Shown here: positions 26,519 to 35,541 of the stretch, piece after piece
How the letters are laid out: every line of letters begins with the position of its first letter
Numbering within the stretch: the stretch's first letter is position 1
From: Bacillus infantis NRRL B-14911
Lineage (GTDB): Bacteria; Bacillota; Bacilli; Bacillales; Cytobacillaceae
DNA length: 64,000 bases
Assembly (NCBI RefSeq): GCF_000473245.1
Contig: NC_022524.1
Location: 3,310,501 to 3,374,500, forward strand
Direction of reading: 5' to 3'
Translations under genes and position numbers: made by a program
The notes under the pieces: model-generated
What the model was told of the DNA's origin: nothing
The model's input: only the letters and a program-made list of their open reading frames with translations
The model's database searches: none

Positions 26519-27829
26519 TTATTTCTTTTTAAGCCTTCTTTGGCGTTTCTTGATGCTCTCTACTTCTCTTTGTATTTTCTTTTTATAGCCTGGCTTTACA
26601 TTTTTCGGTTTTTTCACACGGGATTGAGCATGGGCATCAATCTCATCCGTCTGCCTTTGCCGCTTTTTCCGTCTATTGCGGTCGCCCAAATCAATCCATT
26701 CACCCTTTTGAAGATCAACATGCTTGAACTCGATCCCCAGCTTTTCCAGCCTGTTCAGCGCATCTTCATCTGACGTATCATAAATCGTGAGAGCGATGCC
26801 GGAAGATCCTGCTCTTGCCGTGCGGCCTACACGGTGGATGTAAAAGTCCAGATCGGTCGGCAGCTCATAATTGATCACATGGCTGATTCCCTGGATATCG
26901 ATGCCTCTGGCAGCAAGATCGGTCGCAACAATATACTGGAATTCCAGATCCATAATCTGCTTCATCATCTTCTTGCGCTCACGAGGGCTGAGATCTCCGT
27001 GAATGCGGCCTACTTTTAAGCCTTTTTGCATAAGGGCATCTGCGACTTCATCAGCCTTTTTCTTAGTATTTGTAAAGACGATCGCCAAATATGGATTAAA
27101 TGCCTCCAATGCACGAAAGACAATTTCCGTCTTATTTTTGTGCTTTGAAGGGAGCAGATAATGCTCAATTTTTGCAGCTGCAATCTGCTTGGGCTCTATT
27201 TGGACGAATTTTGGATTTTCCAGATACTTTTTCAGAAATGGCTTCAGCTTTTCCGGGATTGTTGCCGAGAATACAAGCATTTGAAGCTTTTCAGGCATCT
27301 TGCCTGCAACCTGGTCTACATCTTCAAGGAAGCCCATATCCAGCATCAGATCAGCTTCATCCACGACCAGCATTGAAGCGGTATGGACGAGAAGTGCATT
27401 TTCCTTGACCAGGTCGTTGATCCGGCCCGGTGTCCCTACTACTACCTGGGGCTGCACTTTCAGCTTCTCAATTGTCCTCTGTTTATCTGTTCCCCCTATA
27501 AACAGTTTGGAGCTGATTTCCTCATCGCCATCAGCCTGCTCTGTTACTTTAAGTACTTCCTTATGGATCTGGGTGGCCAGCTCCCTTGTCGGAGCAGTTA
27601 TGACAGCTTGTACCCCCTGCCTCGAAGGATCAATTTTCTGAAGGATCGGCAAAATATAGGAATGAGTCTTCCCGGTGCCTGTCTGGGACTGTCCAATCGC
27701 ACTATCCCCTTTAAGGATAATCGGGATCAGGCGTTCCTGTATTTCTGTGGGCTCATAAAACCCGAGCTTTTTGACAGCTTCTATAATAAATGGCTTAAGT
27801 TCGTAGCGTTCGAATTTCGTTTCCGTCAT
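26519..27829 (-). CDS. cshB: DEAD-box RNA helicase CshB
   Basis: A 436-residue ATP-dependent RNA helicase of the CshB type, linked to cold growth and RNA metabolism. Motifs in order: Q-motif region [14 protein letters not shown], Walker A QTGTGKT (about 50), [22 protein letters not shown] (about 150), SAT, and C-terminal RGIDIQ and [10 protein letters not shown] (about 330). The tail is strongly basic (NRRKKRQRQ to the end), probably for RNA binding. The ATG at 27829 follows AAGGAG; the in-frame start at 27871 lacks a site. Confidence 0.96.
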   Translation of the reverse strand: MTETKFERYELKPFIIEAVKKLGFYEPTEIQERLIPIILKGDSAIGQSQTGTGKTHSYILPILQKIDPSRQGVQAVITAPTRELATQIHKEVLKVTEQADGDEEISSKLFIGGTDKQRTIEKLKVQPQVVVGTPGRINDLVKENALLVHTASMLVVDEADLMLDMGFLEDVDQVAGKMPEKLQMLVFSATIPEKLKPFLKKYLENPKFVQIEPKQIAAAKIEHYLLPSKHKNKTEIVFRALEAFNPYLAIVFTNTKKKADEVADALMQKGLKVGRIHGDLSPRERKKMMKQIMDLEFQYIVATDLAARGIDIQGISHVINYELPTDLDFYIHRVGRTARAGSSGIALTIYDTSDEDALNRLEKLGIEFKHVDLQKGEWIDLGDRNRRKKRQRQTDEIDAHAQSRVKKPKNVKPGYKKKIQREVESIKKRQRRLKKK

Positions 27830-28212
27830 AATTAACTCCTTATAGTTAGTGGCCGCAGCCTGAGTGGACAACTTGCCTCACCAGTCTTTGTCCATCATAT
27901 TATTATAATAAAGTTTCATGCAAAAGACCACCAATACCGCTGATATAATTATTTTAGCCATTCAGGGAGTTTTTAATAGGCTTTGGCATTGTTCCAACTT
28001 TATTTGGGACTCATCCAGCCCGATATTGTGCATGCCATGTGAAATCTGGATCACAAAAATAAGCACGGAATCAGCAGAAATGTTCCGCAACAGGCACTTA
28101 CTAAATGCCCGGCAAACATGAAAATAGGGAAACATCCGCAGAAACCTAAACCAATTTCATGACAGGTGCATAGCTTACATAAGGAGAAACTTTTAAGTAA
28201 AGGAGGCAAATT
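27830..28212. other. divergent intergenic region between cshB and yqfQ
   Basis: 383 bases. I see no ORF with a ribosome site and no strong hairpin. It should contain the cshB promoter and the yqfQ promoter; a sigma-K-like match close to yqfQ is listed separately. Confidence 0.4.
28149..28177 (+). promoter_or_regulatory. candidate sigma-K-type promoter of yqfQ
   Basis: AACC at 28149-28152, a 16-base spacer, and CATAGCTTA at 28169-28177 fit the sigma-K pattern AC-N16/17-CATANNNTA. It would start transcription about 30 bases before the yqfQ ATG. The short consensus makes chance matches common. Confidence 0.3.
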
Positions 28213-28785
28213 ATGCAGCCTAGACCCCGTTTTCCGATGCAGGGCGGAGGAATGCCGCCGCAATTTAGAGGCCCGATGCAGGCCAGGCCCAATTTCGGCC
28301 CCATGATGGGACCTATGCAGCAGACACGCCAGGGAGGCGGAGGACTGCTGGCCAAGCTTCTGGGCAAAGGCGGGAATCCAGCATCTGCAGCCGGTGGTTT
28401 GAATAGCATGCGCGCCGCAGCTCCGGGCGCTGCCAATGCAGCCGGTTCAGGCGGATTCCTGAAGTCGATTGCCAACCCGTCCAGCATTTCGGGATTCTTG
28501 TCAAATACACAGAAAATGCTCAATACAGCTCAGCAATTCGGACCGATGGTACAGCAGTATGGCCCAATGGTCAAAAATCTTCCGGCCATGTGGAAACTGT
28601 ACAGAGGATTGAAGAGCTCCGGAAATGAAGAAAGTGAAAAGGAGGCAGCTTCTGAAACAAAAAAAGCCCCCTCCCCGCCTGAGAAAAGAAAAACTGAAAC
28701 AGCCGGGTCCCACCAGCCTTCAGAAGCTCCCAAACGTGCCAAAGCTCCTGGAAAGGGCAGTTCCTCACCCAAGCTGTATATTTAG
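28213..28785 (+). CDS. yqfQ: VrrA/YqfQ family protein
   Basis: A 190-residue low-complexity protein. The N-terminal 40 residues are rich in Pro, Gly, Met, Arg and Gln (PRFPMQGGGMPPQFRGPM). A middle hydrophobic Gly/Ala/Ser region (about 45-120) includes GLLAKLLGKGG and FLSNTQKMLNTAQQFGPMV. The C-terminal 60 residues are Lys/Glu/Pro-rich. This is the composition of the Bacillus VrrA/YqfQ family, of unknown function and possibly spore-associated. AAAGGAGG lies six bases before the ATG. It stands between cshB and ispH as in B. subtilis. Confidence 0.8.
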   Translation: MQPRPRFPMQGGGMPPQFRGPMQARPNFGPMMGPMQQTRQGGGGLLAKLLGKGGNPASAAGGLNSMRAAAPGAANAAGSGGFLKSIANPSSISGFLSNTQKMLNTAQQFGPMVQQYGPMVKNLPAMWKLYRGLKSSGNEESEKEAASETKKAPSPPEKRKTETAGSHQPSEAPKRAKAPGKGSSSPKLYI

Positions 28786-28980
28786 AATCCGTGAAGAATG
28801 CAGCTTTTTGCGCATTCTTTTTGTTTTGGCCTCATTCATCCAGCTTTTGAAAAATGCAATGATTTTTACTGCCAATTGAATGCCCCCTTTTGTAATATCT
28901 CTACAAGTCTTATATAATGTAGGGGCAGTTGATTCTCTTAAAAATAAGTTTCAGTTCCACTGCAATGGGAGGATTGGAGA

Positions 28981-29922
28981 ATGGATGTTTTAAAAATTTC
29001 GCCGCGGGGCTATTGCTATGGGGTTGTCGATGCAATGGTCATAGCAAGGAATGCCGCTTTGGATAAAAACCTGCCGCGGCCGATTTATATACTGGGCATG
29101 ATTGTCCATAACAAACATGTCACCGATGCATTTGAAGAAGAAGGCATTATAACGCTGGATGGAGAAAACCGTAAAGATATCATTGAAAAAGTCGACAAAG
29201 GCACTGTCATTTTCACGGCGCACGGCGTCTCCCCTGAAATCCGCGAAATTGCTAAATCAAAGGGGCTCGTAACGATTGACGCCACCTGTCCGGATGTGAC
29301 AAGGACCCATGATCTTATCAGGGAAAAAGACGCTGAAGGCTATCAGATCATTTACATCGGCAAAAAAGGCCATCCTGAGCCTGAAGGCGCCCTTGGAGTT
29401 GCTCCGCATGCAGTATCTCTTGTACAAACTGCAGAAGATGTCGGCAAGCTCACCCTGGACAGCAGCAAAATCATTGTTACCAACCAGACGACTATGAGCC
29501 AATGGGATGTCGTCACTGTCATGGATAAGATAAAAGAGAAATACCCTCATGCAGAGTTCCATAAAGAAATATGCATGGCTACCCAGGTGAGGCAGGAAGC
29601 GGTCGCTGAACAGGCAGGAGAAGCCGATGTACTGATTGTAGTCGGTGACCCAAAGAGCAACAACTCCAATCGCCTTGCCCAGGTGTCCGAGGAAATTGCA
29701 GGCACCACCGCATACCGGATTGCCGATCTTTCTGAACTGAAGATCGAATGGCTGAAAGATGCCAAAAAGGCGGCTGTCACAGCAGGAGCTTCTACTCCTA
29801 CACCAATAACAAAAGAAGTCATCACTTTCCTTCAGCAGTTCGATCCTAATGATCCGGAAACGTGGAAAACCGAGAAGAAAGTGCCTCTCAGCAAAGTGCT
29901 TCCAAAAATCAAGAGAGCTTAA
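28981..29922 (+). CDS. ispH: 4-hydroxy-3-methylbut-2-enyl diphosphate reductase IspH
   Basis: A 313-residue iron-sulfur enzyme that makes IPP and DMAPP from HMBPP, the last MEP step. The three cluster cysteines are visible in GYCYGV (about 12), DATCPDV (about 104) and [10 protein letters not shown] (about 197). Active-site segments are [22 protein letters not shown] (with the catalytic Glu), TNQTTMS and [11 protein letters not shown]. The ATG follows GGAGG and is in a monocistronic setting with its own terminator. Confidence 0.97.
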   Translation: MDVLKISPRGYCYGVVDAMVIARNAALDKNLPRPIYILGMIVHNKHVTDAFEEEGIITLDGENRKDIIEKVDKGTVIFTAHGVSPEIREIAKSKGLVTIDATCPDVTRTHDLIREKDAEGYQIIYIGKKGHPEPEGALGVAPHAVSLVQTAEDVGKLTLDSSKIIVTNQTTMSQWDVVTVMDKIKEKYPHAEFHKEICMATQVRQEAVAEQAGEADVLIVVGDPKSNNSNRLAQVSEEIAGTTAYRIADLSELKIEWLKDAKKAAVTAGASTPTPITKEVITFLQQFDPNDPETWKTEKKVPLSKVLPKIKRA

Positions 29923-29959
29923 AGAAAAGAGCTGCAGCAATCGCTGCAGCTCTTTTCTT
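29922..29959. terminator. bidirectional terminator between ispH and nif3
   Basis: AAGAAAAGAGCTGCAGC (29922-29938) pairs perfectly with 29943-29959 around AATC. The stem overlaps the last base of ispH and the last base of the nif3 ORF. Confidence 0.93.
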
Positions 29960-31074
29960 TATATAAATTTGAAAGGATCTGTATGCACTTCTGAGGAAAT
30001 AAAATTCACATCATATCCCTTTTCCCTGGCCATTTTTTCAAGGATATGAGCCACACCCTTCTTCATGACCTTTTCTACATTATGGCCTGGATCAATAATG
30101 TTCAGGCCCATCATCATTGCATCATGCGCAGTATGATAATACATATCCCCTGTTACATACACATCCGCGCCTTTGAACTTGGCCTGGGTAAAATATTTAT
30201 TTCCATCCCCGCCCAGGACAGCCACTTTCCTGACAGGAGAGTTCAGATCTCCGACTACCCGGACCCTGTCAAGCCCGAATGCCTCTTTAATTTTTCCAGC
30301 AAATTCTTCAAGCGTTGTTTCAGGAACTGTTCCGACCCGTCCAAGCCCAAGTGATTGGCCTTTATTATCAAGGTGATAAATATCATAGGCAGGCTCTTCA
30401 TATGGATGGGCTTTAATCATTGCAGAAATCACTTTCTTTTCCAGATGATCCGGAAAAATTGTTTCCACCTTGACTTCCTTTACCTTTTCCAAGCGGCCTC
30501 TGGTCCCGATGTAAGGGTTGGCTGAGTCCCCGGGCATAAACTGTCCGGTTCCTTCCGAAGAGAAGGCACAGAAGCTGTAATCTCCAATTGCCCCGGCACC
30601 TGCCCTGCCCAGCGCCTCTCTCAGAGCCTCAGCTGCTTCAAGCGGTACGAAAACAGCCAGTTTCTTCAGGCTGGTTTCATGTGTGGGCACAAGCACTTCT
30701 GTGTTCTCTAAACCAAGAGCTTCCGCCAGGAGGTCATTCACGCCGCCCTCAGCCACATCAAGATTCGTATGAGCCGCATATACGCTTATATCATGCTTTA
30801 TGAGCTTCTCGATAATCCTTCCGGCTGCTGTATCCGTATTGATTTTCTGCAATGGCCTGAAGATCGGGGGGTGATGGGCGATGATGAGCTGCACATTCTT
30901 TTCGATGGCTTCATCAACGACCTCCTCCAGCACGTCAAGAGCAATCATGACATTTTGCACCTTATTATTCAGTCCGCCAATCTGCAGTCCGATTTTATCG
31001 CCTTCCATTGCCAGGTTCTTTGGAGAGAACTCCTCAAACAAAGAGATGATTTGATGGCCGTTAACTTTTTTCAC
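29959..31074 (-). CDS. yqfO: Nif3-like dinuclear metal centre protein (YqfO)
   Basis: A 371-residue protein of the NIF3/GTP cyclohydrolase-I-type-2-like family, thought to form hexamers with a two-metal site. Metal-ligand motifs: IAHHPPIF (about 66), AAHTNLDVAEGG (about 100) and, after a PII/CutA-like insert (about 130-240), HTAHDAMMMGLNIIDPGHNVE (about 320-345). The B. subtilis protein is about the same length with the same insert. Its biochemical role is uncertain. It starts with GTG behind GAGGAGG and overlaps the end of trmK by 14 bases. Confidence 0.92.
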   Translation of the reverse strand: MKKVNGHQIISLFEEFSPKNLAMEGDKIGLQIGGLNNKVQNVMIALDVLEEVVDEAIEKNVQLIIAHHPPIFRPLQKINTDTAAGRIIEKLIKHDISVYAAHTNLDVAEGGVNDLLAEALGLENTEVLVPTHETSLKKLAVFVPLEAAEALREALGRAGAGAIGDYSFCAFSSEGTGQFMPGDSANPYIGTRGRLEKVKEVKVETIFPDHLEKKVISAMIKAHPYEEPAYDIYHLDNKGQSLGLGRVGTVPETTLEEFAGKIKEAFGLDRVRVVGDLNSPVRKVAVLGGDGNKYFTQAKFKGADVYVTGDMYYHTAHDAMMMGLNIIDPGHNVEKVMKKGVAHILEKMAREKGYDVNFISSEVHTDPFKFI

Positions 31075-31783
31075 TCTTTACTGCCTCCTCTGCCATAGAG
31101 ATTTTTTGGCCGAGCTCCAGCCTCCTTGTCCGTGTTTCTTCCGAGTCTGCAGCTTTATCCAGTTCCTGCAGAATCCTTTGCCAATTTTTCATTTCATGCT
31201 GCCATTTTTTCTGGAAGGTATCCGTTTTTTGCGCTGTAAGGAAGGGGCCAAAAAGAAAGGCGCTATTCTCATCCTTCCCCTTGTAGGGACGGAGCGGCTC
31301 TCCATGCTCTGCAACCAGGATTTCGTATATCTTTCCATCCTCTTCAAGGATATCCTCTTCTATAAGCTCCCAGCCGTTTTCAATAAGCCATTTACGGATT
31401 GAAATGGCGCTTATATTAGGCTGAAGGACAAGCCTTTTCACTGAAGACAGCTTTTCTTTTCCCTCTTCCAGGATACTGGCAATCAAGGCGCCTCCCATAC
31501 CCGCAATGGCTACACAATCGACTTCTCCGCCTTCAATCACTTCCAGGCCATTCCCTTTCCTGACAGCTATCTTATCGCCCAGCCCTTCCTGGTTGACTTG
31601 ATTCCTGGCAGACTGAAAGGGACCCTCTGCCACTTCGCCTGCGACTGCGAAGGGCACTTTGCCCTTAGAGACAACATGGCATGGAAGATAGGCATGATCT
31701 GAGCCTATATCAGCGAAGGCTGCACCATCCGGAATATATTCAGCGACACGTGCCAGCCGCTGTGATAATTGTTCTGTATTCAT
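31061..31783 (-). CDS. trmK: tRNA (adenine22-N1)-methyltransferase TrmK
   Basis: A 240-residue SAM-dependent enzyme that methylates A22 of bacterial tRNAs. The Rossmann-fold motifs are DIGSDHAYLP (about 25-34, SAM binding), VRKGNGLEVI, and VAIAGMGGALIA (about 93). A C-terminal coiled-coil region (about 185-240) is rich in Lys, Glu and Gln, as in the family. It is coupled to nif3 by overlap, as in many Firmicutes. The ribosome site before the ATG is weak (GGTGTGATG). Confidence 0.94.
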   Translation of the reverse strand: MNTEQLSQRLARVAEYIPDGAAFADIGSDHAYLPCHVVSKGKVPFAVAGEVAEGPFQSARNQVNQEGLGDKIAVRKGNGLEVIEGGEVDCVAIAGMGGALIASILEEGKEKLSSVKRLVLQPNISAISIRKWLIENGWELIEEDILEEDGKIYEILVAEHGEPLRPYKGKDENSAFLFGPFLTAQKTDTFQKKWQHEMKNWQRILQELDKAADSEETRTRRLELGQKISMAEEAVKSEKS

Positions 31784-31910
31784 CTCTTACATCACACCAC
31801 TTTACATAGATTCAGGTACATAATTATTCTCTTAGTATAAAAAAGCCGGAAAGCAATGTCCAGCAGCCCGGCAGGACTTATATCCAGGAGTCTGATCGGA
31901 GCTCCAAAAT

Positions 31911-31944
31911 AAAGAAAAGCCTTTCAAAAGAAAGGCTTTTCTTT
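31911..31944 (-). terminator. terminator downstream of cccA
   Basis: AAAGAAAAGCCTTTC (31911-31925) pairs perfectly with 31930-31944 around AAAA. Confidence 0.92.
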
Positions 31945-31954
31945 AACTGTCACA

Positions 31955-32320
31955 TTATTTCAGGCCTGCCAGCCATTCAGCCATTTCGCCTGCTTTTTCC
32001 TGCGGAACAAGCCCTGGCGGCATGGATCCTTTACCGTTAACAACGATGTCAGCGATTTCATCCTGTGAATAGCGGTCGCCAACGCCTGTCAAAGCAGGAC
32101 CTACCCCACCCTGATACTGGTCGCCGTGGCAGCCGATACAGGTTTGTTTATAAATGTCTTCCGGGTTGGCTGCAACCTCTTCAGTCTGTTCTTCTCCGCC
32201 GCCTTCCTGCTCAGCCGCAAGGTCCTTAGCATCGCCCAGCCCTTTGAAGGAAACGAGGAACATAGCTCCAATGCCTAGCACAGCAATCAAAAGAAACGGA
32301 ATTAATGGATTTCGGTTCAT
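31955..32320 (-). CDS. cccA: membrane-anchored cytochrome c550 CccA
   Basis: A 121-residue c-type cytochrome. One N-terminal membrane anchor (about 7-25) is followed by a Gly/Glu-rich linker and a small heme domain on the outer face. The covalent heme site is TCIGCHGDQY (about 60-64), and the Met ligand is probably in GKGSMPPGLVP (about 99). It passes electrons in the respiratory chain, as in B. subtilis. A GGGAGG site precedes the ATG. It has its own terminator. Confidence 0.95.
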   Translation of the reverse strand: MNRNPLIPFLLIAVLGIGAMFLVSFKGLGDAKDLAAEQEGGGEEQTEEVAANPEDIYKQTCIGCHGDQYQGGVGPALTGVGDRYSQDEIADIVVNGKGSMPPGLVPQEKAGEMAEWLAGLK

Positions 32321-32487
32321 GTTTTAACCTCCCTTATGTAAGAACATCTCAGTCAAGTATATTATATAATACAAACAATCTCTATTTTACTTGAAAACCC
32401 CTGGAAGGAAAAGCCCTAAACTGAACTTTGTCACAGTATGTTCGAAATTGGAAGATTCCGCCTCTGTTTTGCCAGCTAAATTAAAAA

Positions 32488-32505
32488 GCTCCATATAAAT
32501 GGAGC
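32488..32505 (-). terminator. terminator downstream of the acyl-CoA dehydrogenase gene
   Basis: GCTCCAT (32488-32494) pairs with ATGGAGC (32499-32505) around four bases and is followed by TTTTTAAT on the minus strand. Confidence 0.8.
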
Positions 32506-32514
32506 CAGTTGTCC

Positions 32515-33654
32515 TTAACAGCCGATCTGCCGCGCAATCACCATACGCTGTATCTCTGATGTCCCCTCTCCGATTTCCGTCAGCTTTCCATCTCTCATAT
32601 AGCGTTCTACATGATAGTCCTTCATATAGCCATAGCCCCCATGGATCTGGACTGCCTGGTCAGCCACTTCCATGCAGATTTCCGATGCATACAGCTTGCA
32701 CATGGACGCTTCTTTCGTAAATGGCTTTCCCTGGTCCTTGAGCCATGCTGCTTTATAGACCATATTCCGGGCAAGCTCGATTTTCATCGCCATATCAGCG
32801 AGCTTGAACTGGATAGCCTGGAACTGGGACAGAGAGCGGCCAAACTGAGTCCTCTCTTTTGCATACTGCAATGCTTTTTCATAAGCAGCCTGGGCGATTC
32901 CGACAGCCATGGCGCCTATCCCTATCCGGCCTCCATCCAATGTAATCAGGAATTGCTTGAAACCTTCGCCTTTTTTGCCGAGCAAGTGCTCAGTCGGCAC
33001 ACGCACATCTTCCATCACAAGCTCTGTGGTATTAGAAGCATTAAGCCCCATTTTTTCGTAATTATCGATCACCTTGAACCCTTCTGCATCTGTCGGCACA
33101 ATGATGGCGCTGATTTCTTTATCCGCCCCGCTTCCCCCCGTGACCGCTGTAATGGCCAGATGCTTTGCATAGCTCGCATTTGTAATATAACATTTGCTGC
33201 CATTTATGATGAACTCCCCATCTTTTTCTGCCGCGCTCGTCCTTGTACCGCCTGCGTCTGATCCCGCGTTAGGCTCTGTAAGCCCAAAAGCCCCGAATGA
33301 TTCTCCAGTGCAGATCGGAACCAGATACTGTTGCTTTTGCTCTTCAGTCCCAAAAAGATAAAGGGGGGCCCCGCCAAGGGAAATATGGGCTGAATAAGTG
33401 ATCCCCGTCGAACCGCATGCCCTGCTGAGCTCTTCAGTCACAATGGCAAAACTGACTGTATCAGCCCCTCCGCCGCCGTATTCTTCAGGGAATGGCAGCC
33501 CCATCACACCCATATTAGATAATTTGTTAAATATTTCTTTAGGGAATTCTTTCGTCCTGTCCCTTTCCAGTGCACCGGGAGCAACTTCTTCATCAGCAAA
33601 CTCCCTGATCATTTTCAGAATCATATTTTGTTCGGCAGTCAATTCAAAATTCAT
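32515..33654 (-). CDS. acyl-CoA dehydrogenase
   Basis: A 379-residue FAD enzyme that introduces the alpha-beta double bond in acyl-CoA during fatty-acid or branched-chain oxidation. Three domains are visible: N-terminal helical (about 1-115), middle beta (FGLTEPNAGSDAGG, about 125; YITNASYA, about 165) and C-terminal helical (RTQFGRSLSQFQAIQFKLADM, about 270; QIHGGYGYMKDYHVERYMRD, about 335). The catalytic base and chain-length preference cannot be fixed by eye. ATG at 33654 follows GAGGGGG. This locus has no such gene in B. subtilis. Confidence 0.93.
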   Translation of the reverse strand: MNFELTAEQNMILKMIREFADEEVAPGALERDRTKEFPKEIFNKLSNMGVMGLPFPEEYGGGGADTVSFAIVTEELSRACGSTGITYSAHISLGGAPLYLFGTEEQKQQYLVPICTGESFGAFGLTEPNAGSDAGGTRTSAAEKDGEFIINGSKCYITNASYAKHLAITAVTGGSGADKEISAIIVPTDAEGFKVIDNYEKMGLNASNTTELVMEDVRVPTEHLLGKKGEGFKQFLITLDGGRIGIGAMAVGIAQAAYEKALQYAKERTQFGRSLSQFQAIQFKLADMAMKIELARNMVYKAAWLKDQGKPFTKEASMCKLYASEICMEVADQAVQIHGGYGYMKDYHVERYMRDGKLTEIGEGTSEIQRMVIARQIGC

Positions 33655-33750
33655 GCAAATCCCCCTCGAAGTTTTGTATACGCTTTCATTACCATTATAC
33701 GAGGAAGGAATTAATTTTCTCAACATTTAAAAACTTTAAAATTTAATTTA

Positions 33751-34314
33751 TTATATGAAAATAGAAATAACAATGATGATGAGTCCTACCAGGCCGGATA
33801 TTCCAAAATAGTGCTGACGGAATTTCCAGGCAGCCGCAATCCAAAGCAGACAATTAAGCATTAAAGCTCCATACAAGGCTGTATTATGATGCGGGAAAAA
33901 ATGAGATGCCATTTCAACCGATATCAAAAGCAATATTAAAGCCGAAACAGCGAGAGGCAGTTGCGGCGCAATTCCTTTATTAGTAAAATAAATAGCAAGA
34001 GAAACTCCAGTAATTGTAAAAAAAATCAGAAGGCCCATTTGCAAAATGAAAGATAATTCAGTAAAATAAATGAATAACAGCGACAGAGGAATCAGCAGCA
34101 AGAGAATGATATTGAGAAAATAAAACCCTTTTGCCTTTCGAGCTTTATCCTTCGGCCGATTCCCTTCTGTATACAAAGCAAGCAGATAATCACAATAATG
34201 CTCAGGAAGCATGCGATTATCCTTCCAGTATAAAATTTCTTTTACAATCATGTCTTTTCTCGCTCTATCCATATCCACCCATCCCGTCCGGAAATCCAAA
34301 GGCATTTTTTTCAA
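33751..34314 (-). CDS. hypothetical membrane protein between sigA and the acyl-CoA dehydrogenase gene
   Basis: A product of up to 187 residues that I cannot name. A soluble N-terminus (about 1-60) contains MIVKEILYWKDNRMLPEHYCDYLLALYTEG, followed by four to six membrane helices to the end. The start is uncertain: the ATG at 34314 sits directly after the T tract of the sigA terminator and has no ribosome site, while the in-frame ATG at 34272 has GGGATGG close upstream. The conserved-looking part begins near the second start. Confidence 0.6.
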   Translation of the reverse strand: MKKMPLDFRTGWVDMDRARKDMIVKEILYWKDNRMLPEHYCDYLLALYTEGNRPKDKARKAKGFYFLNIILLLLIPLSLLFIYFTELSFILQMGLLIFFTITGVSLAIYFTNKGIAPQLPLAVSALILLLISVEMASHFFPHHNTALYGALMLNCLLWIAAAWKFRQHYFGISGLVGLIIIVISIFI

Positions 34315-34316
34315 AA

Positions 34317-34354
34317 AAAATAGTTTACCTCTATTTTAAGAAGTAAACTATTTT
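34317..34354 (-). terminator. terminator of the dnaG-sigA operon
   Basis: A perfect 12-bp stem, AAAATAGTTTAC (34317-34328) with 34343-34354, followed on the minus strand by eight T. It ends just before the first possible start of the next ORF. Confidence 0.88.
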
Positions 34355-34368
34355 CTGACAATGTTTTT

Positions 34369-35493
34369 TTATTCGAGGAAGTCTTTAAGCCGCTTGCTTC
34401 GGCTTGGATGCCTCAGTTTGCGAAGTGCTTTCGCCTCGATTTGGCGGATACGCTCCCTGGTTACGCCGAAGACCTTTCCGACCTCTTCCAGAGTGCGCGT
34501 ACGCCCGTCATCAAGCCCGAAACGCAGCCTCAGGACATTTTCCTCACGGTCTGTAAGCGTATCAAGGACGTCTTCAAGCTGTTCTTTCAGGAGCTCATAT
34601 GCAGCATGCTCAGATGGCGAAGTCGCATCCTGGTCTTCAATGAAGTCGCCGAGGTGAGAGTCATCTTCTTCCCCAATCGGTGTTTCAAGTGAAACAGGCT
34701 CCTGGGCAATCTTAAGAATCTCCCTGACCTTATCCGGTGTCAGATCCATGTCTTCTGCAATTTCTTCCGGAGTCGGTTCGCGGCCGAGATCCTGGAGAAG
34801 CTGACGCTGCACCCTGATAAGCTTATTGATTGTTTCCACCATATGGACAGGGATCCTGATCGTCCTTGCCTGGTCGGCAATCGCCCTTGTAATGGCCTGG
34901 CGGATCCACCATGTTGCATACGTACTGAATTTGTAGCCTTTACGGTAATCGAATTTCTCAACTGCCTTGATCAGGCCCATATTCCCTTCCTGGATCAGGT
35001 CAAGGAACAGCATGCCCCTTCCGACATACCTTTTGGCAATGCTGACTACGAGCCTCAGGTTGGCTTCCGCCAGCCTTCTCTTTGCCTCTTCGTCGCCTTC
35101 CTCGATCCGCTTGGCCAGGGAAATTTCCTCCTGTGCAGAAAGAAGATCCACACGCCCGATTTCTTTCAGGTACATGCGGACGGGATCATTAATTTTAACT
35201 CCTGGAGGAACGCTTAAATCGTTTAAATCAAATTCCTCTTCACCCTTGGCAAGCTCCTGGACATTAGGGTCCGCATCATCGTTGTCGCCGACAAGCTCTA
35301 CCCCCTGATCTCCAAGAAACTCATAAAACTCATCCATCTGATCGGAATCCAATTCAAAGTTGGAAAGCCTTTCCGCGATATCGTCATATGCGAGCACCCC
35401 GGTTTTCTTTCCTACTTCCGTTAACTGTTCCTTCACTTGCTCCATGGTCAACTCTGAATCAACCTCTTTTGAACGGGCTGACTTTTCAGCCAT
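34369..35493 (-). CDS. sigA: primary sigma factor SigA
   Basis: The 374-residue housekeeping sigma factor. Region 1.1 is short and acidic (about 1-90). Region 2 includes the promoter -10 reading segment [33 protein letters not shown] and [13 protein letters not shown]. Regions 3 and 4 follow, with [23 protein letters not shown] and [20 protein letters not shown] for -35 recognition. The ATG at 35493 follows GGAGGGGG. It lies 48 bases behind dnaG in the usual macromolecular-synthesis operon. Confidence 0.98.
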   Translation of the reverse strand: MAEKSARSKEVDSELTMEQVKEQLTEVGKKTGVLAYDDIAERLSNFELDSDQMDEFYEFLGDQGVELVGDNDDADPNVQELAKGEEEFDLNDLSVPPGVKINDPVRMYLKEIGRVDLLSAQEEISLAKRIEEGDEEAKRRLAEANLRLVVSIAKRYVGRGMLFLDLIQEGNMGLIKAVEKFDYRKGYKFSTYATWWIRQAITRAIADQARTIRIPVHMVETINKLIRVQRQLLQDLGREPTPEEIAEDMDLTPDKVREILKIAQEPVSLETPIGEEDDSHLGDFIEDQDATSPSEHAAYELLKEQLEDVLDTLTDREENVLRLRFGLDDGRTRTLEEVGKVFGVTRERIRQIEAKALRKLRHPSRSKRLKDFLE

Positions 35494-35541
35494 AAGTCCC
35501 CCTCCTTCCAAAAATCACAAACCAGTCGTATAAAAGCTTAT

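Noticed and set aside
32611-33261. 216-codon plus-strand ORF
   Set aside because: Antisense shadow of the acyl-CoA dehydrogenase gene.
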